Below, piece after piece: positions 9,717 through 21,607 of a DNA stretch of 64,000 nt. Origin of the DNA: Boletus sp. NGJ (taxonomy: Eukaryota; Basidiomycota; Agaricomycetes; Boletales; Boletaceae); the NCBI GenBank assembly GCA_019096195.1, contig JAGTXK010000103.1:803522-867521 (forward strand), written 5' to 3'. A program made the position numbers and the translations under genes. Positions within the stretch are counted from its first letter, which is position 1, and the number at the start of each line of letters is the position of its first letter. The notes under the pieces were generated by a model. The model did not search any database. It was not told where the DNA came from and was given only the letters and a program-made list of their open reading frames with translations.

Positions 9717-11559
9717 CTAATTCGTCGATCGACTCCAGACTTTGCGTGGAAGCAACAGCGAGGCGCCAATGCCAATGCACACGAGGGAGAGTAGATAATA
9801 GTACGCAAACCACGCGTGTTCGGGGGTTTTGATAGAAATCGAAAACATGGACGTGGCCGAGGCGGGTCCGATGGCGCGCATAATCGAAACGAGCAGCTGA
9901 GCGATTCCGTTGGTAGCTCCGAGAGAAGCTCGGTTAGGGGAAGCTGCTGCGATGTAGATGAATATGCAAGCTATGGATACGTCGGTCAGTAGTGCAGGCT
10001 CGCGACTAACAAATGACAGCTCACAAAACCCCAAATTCAAAACCATCGAGAGCGCAAGTTGCACCCCGACCAGGGACCAAACCATCCAACTCAATCCCTG
10101 GATTCGAACGAGGGTATTGAGCAGTGGAAAAACGATAATCGCAGGAATGGCTGCAGCCATAGCGGCAGAATAAATAGCCTTGGACCCGAACCGATCATGC
10201 AAATCCGCAAAGAAGAAGATTTGGAACAACCCATTCACCACACCATACACGGAAAGGATATTGCCGATACGCGGTGGATCAAGACCAAGACCTCCAAGTT
10301 CTGTTGGGGTAGCAAAAAAGAGTGGCTGTACGGCTCGAAACGCGATGTCTAGTAGAGAGAGCGTTGCATAGTTTCCTGCTGCGATGAGTACACGTGGAAC
10401 CAAGAGTGCGCGCAATGGTAGTGGAGTTTCATCCTCTTCCCTCGGTCCCTCTATATTCTCATCCTCGAATGTTTCACTGGACGAGTCTGGCGTGGGCTGT
10501 GCACTTTGCAAGGCAGATCTCTTGCTAAATTTGGCCTTGATCAACTGACCGAGTGGAACGCGATGAGGAAGAGTCTGGTGACTGCCTTCAGCCAGGCAGT
10601 GACGGAAATGAATCTACAGTACACTTACCTCTTTCAAGAATAGGAACGTAACGAGCCAAGCAAGAGCGGAAAACGTCGCAGGCACGGCGCATGCTAAGAA
10701 ATAAGGATACGTCTTAAAGAAGTCCCAATCTCCGAAAACGTCGGGAAACCGATCAACGGGCTTCGATAACGAACCACCAATATAAGGGCTACGCGTATGA
10801 CGTGTATCCGAATGAGCAAGATTACAGGATATTGTAGAAAAGAACTGACCCCAAGGTGGACCCGGTAGACCAGGCTATGGGCATATAAGCATACGCCTGT
10901 GCAAGATTAGTGGAGTCTGTGATCTCCACCATCATGCTTTTCATGACGCCTATGTTTCCATTTAAGGCGCCGTTAAGGGACCGGCTACATGAACGCGGAT
11001 ATCGTCAGGAATCACATACTAAAAGAAAAAAGGGGGGCAACAAGAAAGGACAGCACCTCATGACCAATCCCCAGAAGGTTTTCGACAGACCAAAGCAGTA
11101 CATTGAAGCAGACAAGCCGATTAAACCGATTAGGATAACGGGTTTCCGGCCGATGTGATCCGATACTCGGCTCCAGTGCAACACAGTGAGTGCTTGGGTC
11201 GCAAAGAATAACGAATGCTACGGCGTTGGAGACCGACATGAGGGCCTGGAACGGAAGGAGTGCTCATGAAAAACGCACCAGCAATCCTACATAATATCCA
11301 ACTTGAGTCTCGTCGCCGTTCGTGATACCAATGTCCCGTATCAGCTTGAAAGAAAGGCGTTTGAATGAGAAGGTGTAGGTGGTAGACAACGAAGACAAAC
11401 CTGAGGAGCAAATGGAGCGATGACTTGGGAGGTGAGGGGCTCCGAGAGCTGCAGGAACAAAATAATAGAGAACTGACGCCAGGGCAGTGGTGTCCTGCCC
11501 TTTGTCTCTTTTTTGGCCTGCAAGAGCGGGGTCTCCTCGTCTACCGCTCGCGAGGACAT
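9717..11559 (-). CDS. Major facilitator superfamily transporter, 12-TM type
   Basis: Several exons. The protein begins MSSRAVDEETPLLQAKKETK, an acidic cytosolic tail with an ETPLL dileucine-type sorting signal, then TM1 (FSIILFLQLSEPLTSQVIAP). Exon 3 near 11250 gives SLFFATQALTVLHWSRVSDH followed by IGRKPVILIGLIGL, the MFS motif A between TM2 and TM3. The large final exons (10544-9717) carry the cytosolic loop with SSSETFEDENIEGPREEDE and TM7-12, ending in RKVWSRSTN. The ETPLL tail and motif A resemble the fungal ZIFL/YCR023C-type vacuolar or plasma-membrane carriers, but substrate is not deducible. Some small central exons (11200-10550) are placed by motif rather than by fully checked splice sites. 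Confidence 0.85.
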
Positions 11560-11989
11560 GGTAGTTGGGAAGAAGGATTGATCCTTGTGAAAATTGAGAG
11601 AAGTTTTCAATCCTTGTTCATTTTAGCTAATCTGATGAGCGCATTCCACTCCGAAATTCGGACCACATTGACTCGGTTGCTGATAAATCGGCGTACCGGC
11701 GCCGGGCACCGTTCATTGGCACAATGGAGGATGATCTACATGTATGTATTAGGCTAATCCTATAGATGTAACTTAAGTTAGGTCTGTTATATTTGTGCTG
11801 TAATTAATCGCACGTGACAGGCGCGTACCCGCGAAGTGGCATTGGTGGGCAATGCGGACGAGTGCACCGTGACAATGGAAGCTCCACAAACACTCCTTGG
11901 TCCACAAGTCATGGACACAAAACTCTCCAAGCTCTTTCCTCTCACTATCTACAAACGTGAAACGGGTCACGCAGAATTATATCCCTGCC

Positions 11990-13063
11990 ATGTCCTTCCC
12001 TCTCGGAAGAGAGAAAACACTGCCAGACATCCCCGTTGACATCGACGCTGGCAGCACTGTAGAAGCAGACGAAGGACTCTGGCTCATACCTTCCTCCAAC
12101 ATCCCCACATCAGCGAACACGAACAAGGCACTCCCATCCATAAATGTCGAGAACACGCTGTCAGAAGGAGAGATGAGTCGGCTGCACGAGCTCTGGAATG
12201 GAGCCGGATTAAGTGCAGTAAGTGTCGCTTGCACTTCCTTCATCCTAAATGGCTGATCGTTAAATTCGAAGCGTGCACATCGCAGGAGACGACATGGTCC
12301 AAATCCCACCCCGCGTCGAATCCCAGCTCCAATTTCCATACCAGACCCTGAGGATATTCCGATCATCTTATCTTCTGCTGGTCCATCCACAACAACCACG
12401 ACTCCCTCCACCACGGTAGCACGGAAACGATGGGGATTCCGCAGCGCAAGGTAAAGCTGCCACCTCAGATTTCAAGTAGCCCTTTCTGACCTTGGTTTCT
12501 TCAGGCCCTTCTCTGAGACGCAAGAGGCAGGGAAGAAGGTTCCCAACGCACTCGAGAAACTGCGCGTGATGGCGCAGGACCGGCTGAAGAAAAAGCTTAG
12601 ATACGCAAAGTCCGCCCCAAATCTCGGTGACCAGGCCGCACCGACAGAACGAGAAGTGACACCTCAGCCTCCTGTGCCCATGTCTGCCGAAGCGCCGCCC
12701 AGGGATGTAGAAGCCAGTAGTCCACGTACCCCGTCATCGCCGAGCGGGTTAGCAACTCCTGAAGCAATTCTTCAGCCAGAAGACGTGGATGAGAATGCGA
12801 TCTACTTCACGATCGATCCCAACTGGCGCGCCTCTCAGGGTAGCGTGCAATTCCAGTTCATTACGCCTATCCCCGATAGCCCCATTTCTTTCAAGGGGAG
12901 GTCGGATTCTCCTCTTCTACACAGGCACTATTCGCTCGATCAACTCTCGTTTGCAGCACAGGAAGCTACCACGGCTTTGACCACAATGGAATTTCCCGAC
13001 ATGTATCCAAGCGATGAGGTCCTCCATCCAATCGACGAACTGCACGCTTACCTAGAACTTTGA
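11990..13063 (+). CDS. Low-complexity protein of unknown function
   Basis: Three exons, 11990-12217, 12272-12450 and 12505-13063, with two 54-nt introns; 321 residues. All joins keep the frame. The protein is mostly disordered: a PSSNIP region, a threonine run (about residues 107-114), a basic block RKRWGFRS and LKKKLRYAKSAPNL, then PTEREVTPQPPVP and SPRTPSSPSG. The C-terminus is acidic and aromatic (NAIYFTIDPNWRASQGSVQF). The LKKKLRYAKSAPNL block and TPxxSP sites suggest a phosphoregulated scaffold, but this is only inference. No family was recognised. Confidence 0.65.
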
Positions 13064-13598
13064 GCCACCGCACTGGCCGTCTTGCACCGCACTGGCATTG
13101 CCATCTCAAGTGGCATGGTCCAGAAATATCGACCCCCAACTAGCACTCCTTTGGTGCCTTTGCTACAAACCACCACTCTTTTGTATTGCTGTGACCACTT
13201 TTTTATTTATTAATAATTTACTTACAATAGGACGAGGTGTTGCTCTGACGCTTGCATGAGTCAGCAGAGGGACGCTTCAATTGTCCTTTCTTGTCCCTTT
13301 CAGGCGTGATGGCGGTTTGTGTTTTCTTCGCGAGAAGGTGTACTCTTTTGAGCTTTTTCGTTGCTTCATGTCGGCTGTTCACTTGATTGTGGTGGCCAAA
13401 GAAGCGCACTTTGCCGTCGATTGGGCGGCTCCTCGGAAAATTGTCATGGCAAAACCGGTCGGCGACGCCTTTCCGCATGGCACAAGCAGTGCAAAAATGA
13501 CCCACACTCCCTGCATTTATACGTCAGGCTTGTGCGGCGTTCGCCAGCTCAATCTCATCAACCACCTTCAAGTTGTATCCCTCCACGCTGTATTCTAC
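13064..13598. other. Intergenic region
   Basis: 3' flank of the previous gene and 5' flank of the next. A frame open upstream of 13599 continues into the next CDS but lacks conserved content, so I start that gene at 13599. Nothing else is supported. Confidence 0.45.
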
Positions 13599-15465
13599 AT
13601 GATATCCCCACCACCGTCTCCCATTTTACCCGCCCTGCGCAACACTCCTGGCAAACCCTACACCGCGAATGAAAATCCAGCTCTTTCTCCAAAGAGGTCC
13701 TTTGCACAGCACGAGGAGGATCAGTTATCGCAGCTCGAACTTAAGCGTCGCCATGTGCATTCTGACGCGCCGCCGTCCAGACGAGCGCCTTTGGGTGGGT
13801 TGCGGTGCTTACCCGTCCCAATACATTGGCTAAAACTGCTGTGGCATGCAACTAGATCCGTTGTCTCCGTCGGACCTTGAGAACAAATGCAACTGGGACT
13901 CTCAGTCGACCGACTCTGCGTCGTATCATTCCCTCGTTACGCCAGCCTCTCTCCCCGATCTCCAGGTTTTGCGCCAGGAGCATCCCTTGCGCTCCGGTTG
14001 TGGCGAATTGCGACGCAGCGGCACTTGCGATGCACCCATCTACTCATGGCCGCCCCCCATCCCAAAGCCTGGCACCGGTGGATCGTCGCACAACAGTCTT
14101 GTGGGGCAACGGGCATCGTCGCATAGCTCCGGTGAGAAGAAGTCGACACGTGGCACTTTTCTTGAATCTGCTTCTACCTGCCACCCACCAGACCGCACGA
14201 CGATCATGACCAAGCCCATACAGACAGTCGAGAACGTGCCTCAGCCTGTTCGGCCATGCACTAGCTCCATGCCGTCCGTACGCCGGCCATCTGAAGAGCT
14301 CTGGCGATCAGGCGCCGGACCGACAAAGGCGTGCCATGAAACGGTCGACCGTGCTGAGCCATTGGTGTGTCCCACGCCGCCGGGTCTTCCCCCTCGCCGG
14401 CCCGAATTGGGGCGCAGTGGCTCTGATTCGGATATGCTCCCTCATGGTTCGGTATCGTTATCCTTGGCTCTCGGATCACAACCTTTACGGGCTTCAGAGC
14501 ATACGAAAGCCGTGCCGCCCATAGGGGCGGAACGGAGCCGGGTCATGTCCATCACATCATTCAAGTCACACATTCGGAACTCTCCGATGACGGGAGCCAA
14601 TGATAAATCTCTTTGGTGTTCCTCACCGCAGTCACCAAGGCTAGACGCAAAATGGAAGAATGAAGTAAACACGACGTCGCTGGAAAAACAGACGGAAGCC
14701 GGCCATGCAAGTATGTCAAGGCAAGATCTCGAGCGTCTTCTGCGTCATGCAGTTCGGAACAAGTATTCCCCAAAGATCACATCTCCATTGAGCCCGCTCC
14801 GTACTGCAATGCCGGCATTTGGTCTGTCCGCTGATCCGGCGTATCAACTACGCATGCCGTCTCAATTGAACAGTCCGTCACCCAGGTATTCAAAATGTCC
14901 GCCGAGGCGCGCACGAACGTACGTGCCTCCTCCCGCTCCCTACTCCCTGACGCCATCATAGCACGGCTGGATCTCATCGGACGTCTCTCCCCCCCGTCTC
15001 CTTTATAGGGTTTGTGACGGTTATCAGTCGTTCAACTTGGACACCACCTGCATGCACTGCCAGGAATGTAAACGGGACACCGTCTGTAAACGGCTACTGG
15101 CGTTCCGCCACCGCCAACATCAGACCCATCACGTTCAGCGCAACAACAAGTTCCACGCGTATCCGGCCCGCGGGACGAACACGTCTGTTGTGGACGACGA
15201 TCGGGTCGTTCTTGCTAACCGTCTCCGAGAGGTATTTGCGTATGATATGGACGAGGAGGAGAAAAGTCTGTGGGAGGAGGTCGCTGCGGTCACCGGTGCG
15301 GGACCTCTGTCGTTTTCTCGCGCGGGTGGGCCTTGTGCGGCCGCGACCCATTGGCGCGCTGTGGATGACGGGCACGACGACGGGACTCGTGATGACTATG
15401 TGGACGATGAAAGCTTGCTCGCCAACGAGTCTGCGATCCTGTTTCGCGATGTGAGTGTTTATTGA
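13599..15465 (+). CDS. Serine/proline-rich protein with C-terminal cysteine cluster
   Basis: Three exons, 13599-13794, 13856-14918 and 15009-15465, total 1716 nt and 571 residues; the 61- and 90-nt introns both keep frame. The first 430 residues are disordered, with PPPSPILP, repeated (L/S)RSG motifs such as LRRSGTCD, LWRSGAGP and LGRSGSDSD, and a helix LERLLRHAVRNKYSPKI. The third exon opens VCDGYQSFNLDTTC followed by MHCQECKRDTVC. This C-x12-C-x2-C-x2-C-x5-C spacing looks like a zinc-binding site, recalling the zf-4CXXC_R1 (CDCA7-type) chromatin module, but the match is from memory and partial. The tail is acidic (DDGHDDGTRDDYVDDE). The last codons overlap a possible GTGAGT donor, so a further exon is possible. 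Confidence 0.6.
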
Positions 15466-15759
15466 ATGGGGGAAGGGGCGAACACACCTGTATCGATACT
15501 CGACTCACGCCATCCTGGGCATTTTCCTTTTCTTTTTTCTTTTTTTCTTTGTTTTTGCTGTCTGAATCTCTATTTTATGCTGTCATATCGTTTGGTGTCA
15601 CTCAAATCGCAATGTAGTACATACCATCCACCAAGTTTCCTCGTTCCTCCCTCGCCAACCGTATCTTTACATACACACACTGGACACACGGTCACGTATA
15701 CTTTGTACAATGGACAATGCAATCTCACATTTTATATTCTCTTTGCCTCCCGCCCAGCT
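15466..15759. other. Intergenic, pyrimidine-rich
   Basis: Short gap between two convergent genes with long T/C runs (15530-15555). No gene is supported. Confidence 0.5.
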
Positions 15760-18700
15760 TCAAAAGATATTATATTCCCGCCCGAGAGGCACCCGCCTCG
15801 CAGGCTCGATATCCGCCAACACCCCGTCCGCCCGGACCTCATAGCTCTCCGGGTCGACGACCATCTCCGGCAGCGCGTCGTTCCACTTCATATCCCGTTT
15901 CCTCACACGGCGGCATCCGACCACGGGCTCGACGCGCTTGTCGAGGTGGTAGGACGCGATGGTCCCGGACTGGATCGAGGCTTGGGAGACGAACGCGATC
16001 GAGTTTAGGGCGGCGGATGGGGGGAGGGAGCCCCACATTGGACGGCCGTAGGTCGGTTGGACGGTCGGTATGGAGCCGTTTGCATCGCCCATCTATTCGT
16101 GTGCGTCAGGTGTGTATGGGAAGGGGGGGGAAAGAAAACGTCAGTCCACGGGGATCGAAAGAAACGTACTTGGGCCCACGCGATAATGCCCGACTTGAGC
16201 ACCATCTCCGGACTCGCACCGAATTGTTCAGGTTTCCAAAGGACGAGATCGGCGAGTTTACCCACTTCGACAGACCCGACGTGTGCGTCGATGCCGTGCG
16301 TGATCGCACTACGAAAAACATGATCAGGGAACATGCGACGAGCACACACCGAGAACAACGCACGGATTGATGGTGTATTTCGAGATGTAGCGCTTCACGC
16401 GACCATTGTCACATTCGTCGGTATCCCCGAGCTCGGTGAGAGGACCGCGCAGCGATTTGAGCTTGCTCGCGGTTCGCCACGTCCTCGCCAAGACCTCGCC
16501 GACGCGTCCCATCGCTTGTGAGTCGGAACTGATCATGGAGATCGCGCCTGTGTCATGGAGGACGTCTTCGGCGGCGACCGTCTCTGCCCGGATCCGAGAT
16601 TCGGCAAAGCGTAGATCTTCGACGATATTCTTGTCGAGGTGGTGGCAGACCATGAGCATCTTTTGGTGGAGTGGTCAGCAGATCGTACAAGACACCGTTG
16701 AGTGATCTCAACTCACATCGAGATGTTCGTCGAGGGTGTTTACAGCATATGGACGAGTAGGGGTCGTGGAAGATGGAAGAACATTCTCGAGTCCACAGAC
16801 GACGATGATGTCAGGAGCATGTCCGCCGCCTAGTGAAACATCAACACAGCAGAGTGCATGGTATCTGAGGACACATACCAGCTCCCTCGGTGTGGTACGT
16901 ATGGATTGTGCGACCGCCAAAGGCCTCGATCGTGCCTAGAGGAAGATAAGTGCCACAGTGAATCACTCGGTTGGGACAAACATACTCTCAACGAAACCAC
17001 TTTCGTTCAGAGTGTCAGTGTGGATGTTGACCTGGACGTCATATTCATCTGCGACGTCTAGACAGTTGGAAATCGCAACCGGTGTGGAGCCCCAATCTTC
17101 ATGGAGTTTGAGCCCTGCAGCACCTGCTTTGATGATCTCCTCAAGTGCTGGACGACCAGAATCATTGCCCTTTCCTGTGAATGCGAAATTCAAGGGGAGA
17201 GCATCCGTCGCAGCCAGCATAGCCCTCATATAGAAGGGGCTGGACGTACAGGTGGTCGCATTCGTGCCGGCAGCAGGGCCGGTGCCACCTCCGATCATCG
17301 TCGTCGTACCGACAGCGAGGGCTTCAGTTACTTGTTGTGGACAGATGTAATGAACGTGCACATCAAGGGTGCCAGCTGTGACAATCAGTTTCTCCCCGGC
17401 GATGACCTCTGTTGATGAGCCGATAATCAAATTGGGGTCGACTGAGTCCATCACGTCTGGATTTCCGGCTTTACCGATGCCTACGATGATGCCATCTTTA
17501 ACACCGATATCCGCCTACGATCCTGTTAGGGTGTAGTTGAAACCACGGAGACGCCGCGTTACCTTGTGTATACCGGTGTAGTCGACGATCACTGCATTCG
17601 TGATGACGAGGTCGAGTGTCTCGTCAGAACTCCGTCCGGACGCTTGGCCCATACCATCTCGAATGGTTTTTCCTGGGTCCAAAATGAAACAGCTTCGTAA
17701 AACTGCTGCGCCGTGGCTTACCACCACCAAACTTGACTTCGTCACCATATACAGCCTACGCGATCTTAATACGTTTGAACGGACCGGGACAATGACCTGG
17801 CTTACCGCGTCCCGTTCGATCTGGATCCAAAGACTCGTGTCCCCGAGACGAATGCGATCCCCGACTGTGGGACCGTACATGGATATGTACTCCTCACGAC
17901 TTATATCCGTGTTTGTGAGCCAGGGGAGAGCACCTGGCTCGGGAAGATGCCCAAAGCCTCGGAAGATGTCCTCGGAGATTCCCTCTGCCATCTTGGAGGT
18001 AACGAAGTCGGTGAGCCCATTGCCGCCTTTGACCACTTTGTTTCCTCCTATGGAACAGAGAACGACGGTCTTTATATCGCCAGGCTCGAATCGCACAGCG
18101 GTTCCAGCGGCTATATCGAGGCGTTTGCCGATTGCTTTTATCCGATCGAACACTAGTGCCCTGTTTGTCTCGGCAAAGTGGTAGTGTGAGCCGACCTACA
18201 TGTTGATGAGCATCTCTGTGGGGTATGTGGACTGGAAGGGTTACCTGGATGGGACGGTCACCGTTGTTAGTGACCTTGATCTTGATTCTTTCGCGACCGT
18301 GATTGATCACGATGCGTTCCTTCTTTGCAACAACTGCGCCGGGGAGATTCCCGGGATGGTTCAGCGTGGGATCTGGTGTTGGGAACGCGTCGTTAGAGGG
18401 GGCGGGTAGGAACGATCCATAAAGCGCAGCTCCAAGGTCGCCGTTGTCGGTGCAGATAGGATCATGTACGGTCACTAGGAAAACACTGAAATACCACCGT
18501 TCATGGTCATGATCGAGCCGCATCGCTAAACACTGACCCGTCTATCAAAGTTCCTTCTACTTGAATCTCGTGCAATCTTGGAGCAACGCCAGGGAGGACG
18601 TGCCTGCGGCCCAACAGAGTCTTGCCGTATTGCATCAATTCGGCAACGGAATGTTGGCCATCGCGGATACGTTCTTGGAGTTGCGAAGCAATGAGGGCAA

Positions 18701-18869
18701 TGGCTTCGTTGAGGTTCAGCTGCAATCCCCGCGCGAGGCGCTTCTGGGCCAGGGCACCTGCCTTTTGTCAAACGAAGTGTGTGATGATGTACTGAGCAAG
18801 CTTCTAGTCGACAAATAGAAGTACCTGGTGGAGTAAGAGCTTGTCATGATCCCTCGGTAAGATATACAT
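15760..18869 (-). CDS. Urease, single-chain fungal type
   Basis: Hydrolyses urea to ammonia and carbamate in the cytosol; needs two nickel ions. One polypeptide carries the bacterial gamma, beta and alpha subunits in order, in about 12 exons. It starts [15 protein letters not shown] at 18869, joined to [20 protein letters not shown] (gamma), with [10 protein letters not shown]. Beta has [17 protein letters not shown]. Alpha starts [20 protein letters not shown]. Catalytic residues all appear present: the Ni-ligand pair in [10 protein letters not shown], the carbamylated lysine in GLKLHEDWG, histidines in [24 protein letters not shown] and MVCHHLD, and the aspartate in [12 protein letters not shown]. 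The C-terminus is [15 protein letters not shown]. Length is near the usual 838 residues. Nickel accessory genes are not in this window. Confidence 0.97.
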
Positions 18870-19615
18870 CCGCGCGGGGTAAATTGAATGTTCGGTCAAA
18901 CTTTGGCTCTTGATAGTGACACGATAAGGGACAAGTCTTCTATACGGGTCATGTGACGACCTTCCTTATGTTAATGACACAAAAAGAGAGCCAAGCCTGG
19001 TTTGTTTGTTCTTTCCATCTCTGATGGTGGCGACTTTGACCCGTTCGAACGCAAATATGGTCCGCTGTGGACCTTGTGGAATTTCGTGATCTTGCACGCA
19101 GGTACGCGTATTGTGTTTCCACCTGACGTCGAGGACACAAAGAAACGAGTCAAGGTCGGCGTAGCAACTCGTAGCGAGACTCGGCAAGCTGTGTTCATTT
19201 CCACTGAACGGCCTCGTTGACCAACAACTTTGACCTGGCGACGGCGATGCGTTGTTTCACTACTTTACTGCGGTGTCGTCAACTTTTGGTCCGCAAAGGA
19301 GTAAGTATCTTTTGCCACTTCATTCCACCCGACTTGTCATTTCGGATAGAAACGCCACAGTTCTGGTCACGAAATGGATTCGCTTGAGCCTCGTCCATTC
19401 GTTCGTTTCAGTTCATATCGAGTCAGAAGGCAGTCATTGGCGAGGACCGTGTGGGAACTAATTTCCTTGTCGAGACTGCTCGCTTGATTAGTCATTGTTT
19501 ACCCGATCCGCATCTGCTTGCCTTTGTCCCAGGTATTGGCACCGCTTTTGTTTCGGCCACAAGATATGAAGGTCCATTCGTCCTTTCCGGGTCCCTCCCT
19601 CTTTCCACGCTACTT
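18870..19615. other. Upstream region of urease and of the 19616 gene
   Basis: Divergent intergenic region of about 750 bp. A frame upstream of 19616 is open from 19451 but begins without ATG and has no conserved content. No binding site can be named with confidence. Confidence 0.4.
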
Positions 19616-20329
19616 ATGCCTTCGTGTCCCGTCGTCCCTCCCCTCCCATCTCCCTCTCCGAACCCACGCAAACGCACCACGTCCTTTTCCGAGCCCATAT
19701 CCCGAAAGACATCCCGCACGATGCTACGTCGTACCGAGTCATTCCTTTCATTGTCTGACTATAACGACGAGAGTGACTCGGAAACCGGCTCATTCCTCCA
19801 CATGACGTCCGCACCACCAACCTCGCCCCGCGTCGCTCCTCTACACCGCGCTCGCGCCCACTACGCAGAGCAACGAGCAGCCACGAAACTTGGTCGTAAG
19901 CGAGCCGAGTTCACCATTGGAGTTCCAGCCACGTCACCCTCCGGAACACCCGTCCCCAAGCGTGGCACACGCGTGGTACCCAGTTCACTGTCCCCGCCCG
20001 CAGTGCCCCGCCTTCGCATGACATCACCACTCGCTCCGACGCGGAAATCGCTACCACCCCGGGCGAGTTTTCCACAATCGAAACCGGAGCCGAATCTATA
20101 CCGCACCGCGCTCAAGGGGAGGATGCGTAGCTCGTCCGAGGGGGAAAAAATTCTCCGCATGGGTCCGCGTCTCGCGATCGCGATCCTATCGGCAACGAAG
20201 GAATTGGAGCGGATCGTCTCCGCGCACGAAGATGATGACGTGATGATGGGCGACGAGGCGGAGTCCACCACAAGGTCCGCGAGATGGGGTCTAGGGCAAG
20301 AAATGGTCGCAGTCCGGTGCGGGGCCTAA
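19616..20329 (+). CDS. Intronless conserved protein of unknown function
   Basis: Single exon, 237 residues, ATG at 19616. The N-terminal half is basic and serine-rich (PRKRTTSFSEPISRKTSRTM, LRRTESFLSLSDYNDESDSE) with several RRxS-type kinase sites. The middle has prolines (SPSGTPVPKRGTR, PSSLSPPAVPR). The C-terminus holds the only ordered-looking segment, LKGRMRSSSEGEKILRMGPR followed by LAIAILSATKELERIV, an amphipathic helix, then acidic DDDVMMGDEAEST. I do not recognise the family. The RTES and RMRSSSEGE sites suggest regulation by phosphorylation (inference). Confidence 0.65.
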   Translation: MPSCPVVPPLPSPSPNPRKRTTSFSEPISRKTSRTMLRRTESFLSLSDYNDESDSETGSFLHMTSAPPTSPRVAPLHRARAHYAEQRAATKLGRKRAEFTIGVPATSPSGTPVPKRGTRVVPSSLSPPAVPRLRMTSPLAPTRKSLPPRASFPQSKPEPNLYRTALKGRMRSSSEGEKILRMGPRLAIAILSATKELERIVSAHEDDDVMMGDEAESTTRSARWGLGQEMVAVRCGA

Positions 20330-21607
20330 CAAGGGCACGCCTTCCACACGGGCATGGCGCACATCCTCCATCCCATTCACGCACCACGTTTGACGACGAC
20401 CTCGACAATGGCATACGTATATTTATACGAAGGCACGGCTGTTGTAGGCATGCATTTCATTGTATCTCCCCCTACCCCGGGCCTCCTCACATCATCGGGG
20501 TTTAATTTTCCGCGCACATGCTTCGACTTTATTCTCAATGTTCCCCTATTGGTTTCTTCCCTTTCGAGTATAAAAGAAATGTGGACGTTGTACTAATCGC
20601 GCCGCCGTCTCGATATTTTCTGTTCTGTTTCCACTGTCTCATAGTATTTAATTCTCGCATCTGTATCATTGACACGCTTGCACACTTGCCACACACGCAC
20701 GACCATATCTTCCGCTCACACGTTCCTTTGAAGCACGCTCACACCATGATTCACTCATCGATCGTATTACATACCCACACGCTCCTTTCGACTTTCGTTC
20801 GTGTTATCGCTCGAGATGATGATGCTCACGCTTTTGATTTGGTACACCGGTCTTTCCCTTGTTCGCCTCTTCATACCCCACCCCCTGTATGCTGTACCCG
20901 ACCGGAATTAGTACCGCTGAACCCCAACTTGATAAGTATATATATATGGACATGGAAATTTTAAAAAATTAAAAGGGGCCTTGCATGTCTAAAACAAGCC
21001 ATCAACACCTCGTGTATGATTTTTGATCACTGCGGGGCAGTACGGGGCACGCTGTGCGTGGCCGTCCACCTGCTCGCTCCAGAGAGATCAATTTGGCAGT
21101 GAGCAGTGTTCGTTCGTATACAGTAACTGACGTGTATAGTATATCATATGGAGGTAGATGGCGGAGAGCCGGCAGTGCGATATCTCGGATGGGCCTTGCG
21201 CAGCCGTGCCCTTAAGGGGACAGGTTTTTTTTTTTTTTGAATTTAAATATTTTCTTGACGTCTGTCAACGTGCCTCGAGCCTACGCCGCCGAGGACACTT
21301 TGACAATCTCGTGGCAGTGGCACTTGAAACCCTCTCTTTTTTTTTTTTTCTTTCTCTGACAAAAAGTGATAACGTCTTATTCCGATCGGAGCCGACGGTC
21401 GGATTCAGGACAAACGACGACCTGACCTCGAAAGGGGTAGAAATGGCGGGCACTAATACACCAGGGTGAATGGATTGTTCCTCTGACAATTTAAACTATG
21501 TCGTCTTCGTTCTATGATAACCTCTACGTAAACTCGTAGTGCAACACGGTAGTTCGCATCGGGCGTTGCCAACCGTGCCGTATTCCACCCACGTCTACAG
21601 TACCTCG
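20330..21607. other. Intergenic region with poly-T tracts
   Basis: About 1.3 kb without a supported gene. It contains pyrimidine-rich 3'-flank sequence, a TATATATA stretch near 20940, and two long T runs near 21227 and 21341. Frames present lack ATG starts or conserved content. Confidence 0.45.

Noticed and set aside
15760-18869. Loss of urease activity by substitution in the HVHYICPQ segment
   Set aside because: Tyrosine replaces the more usual phenylalanine next to the metal ligands, but both histidines and all other catalytic residues are present, so this looks like a neutral change.
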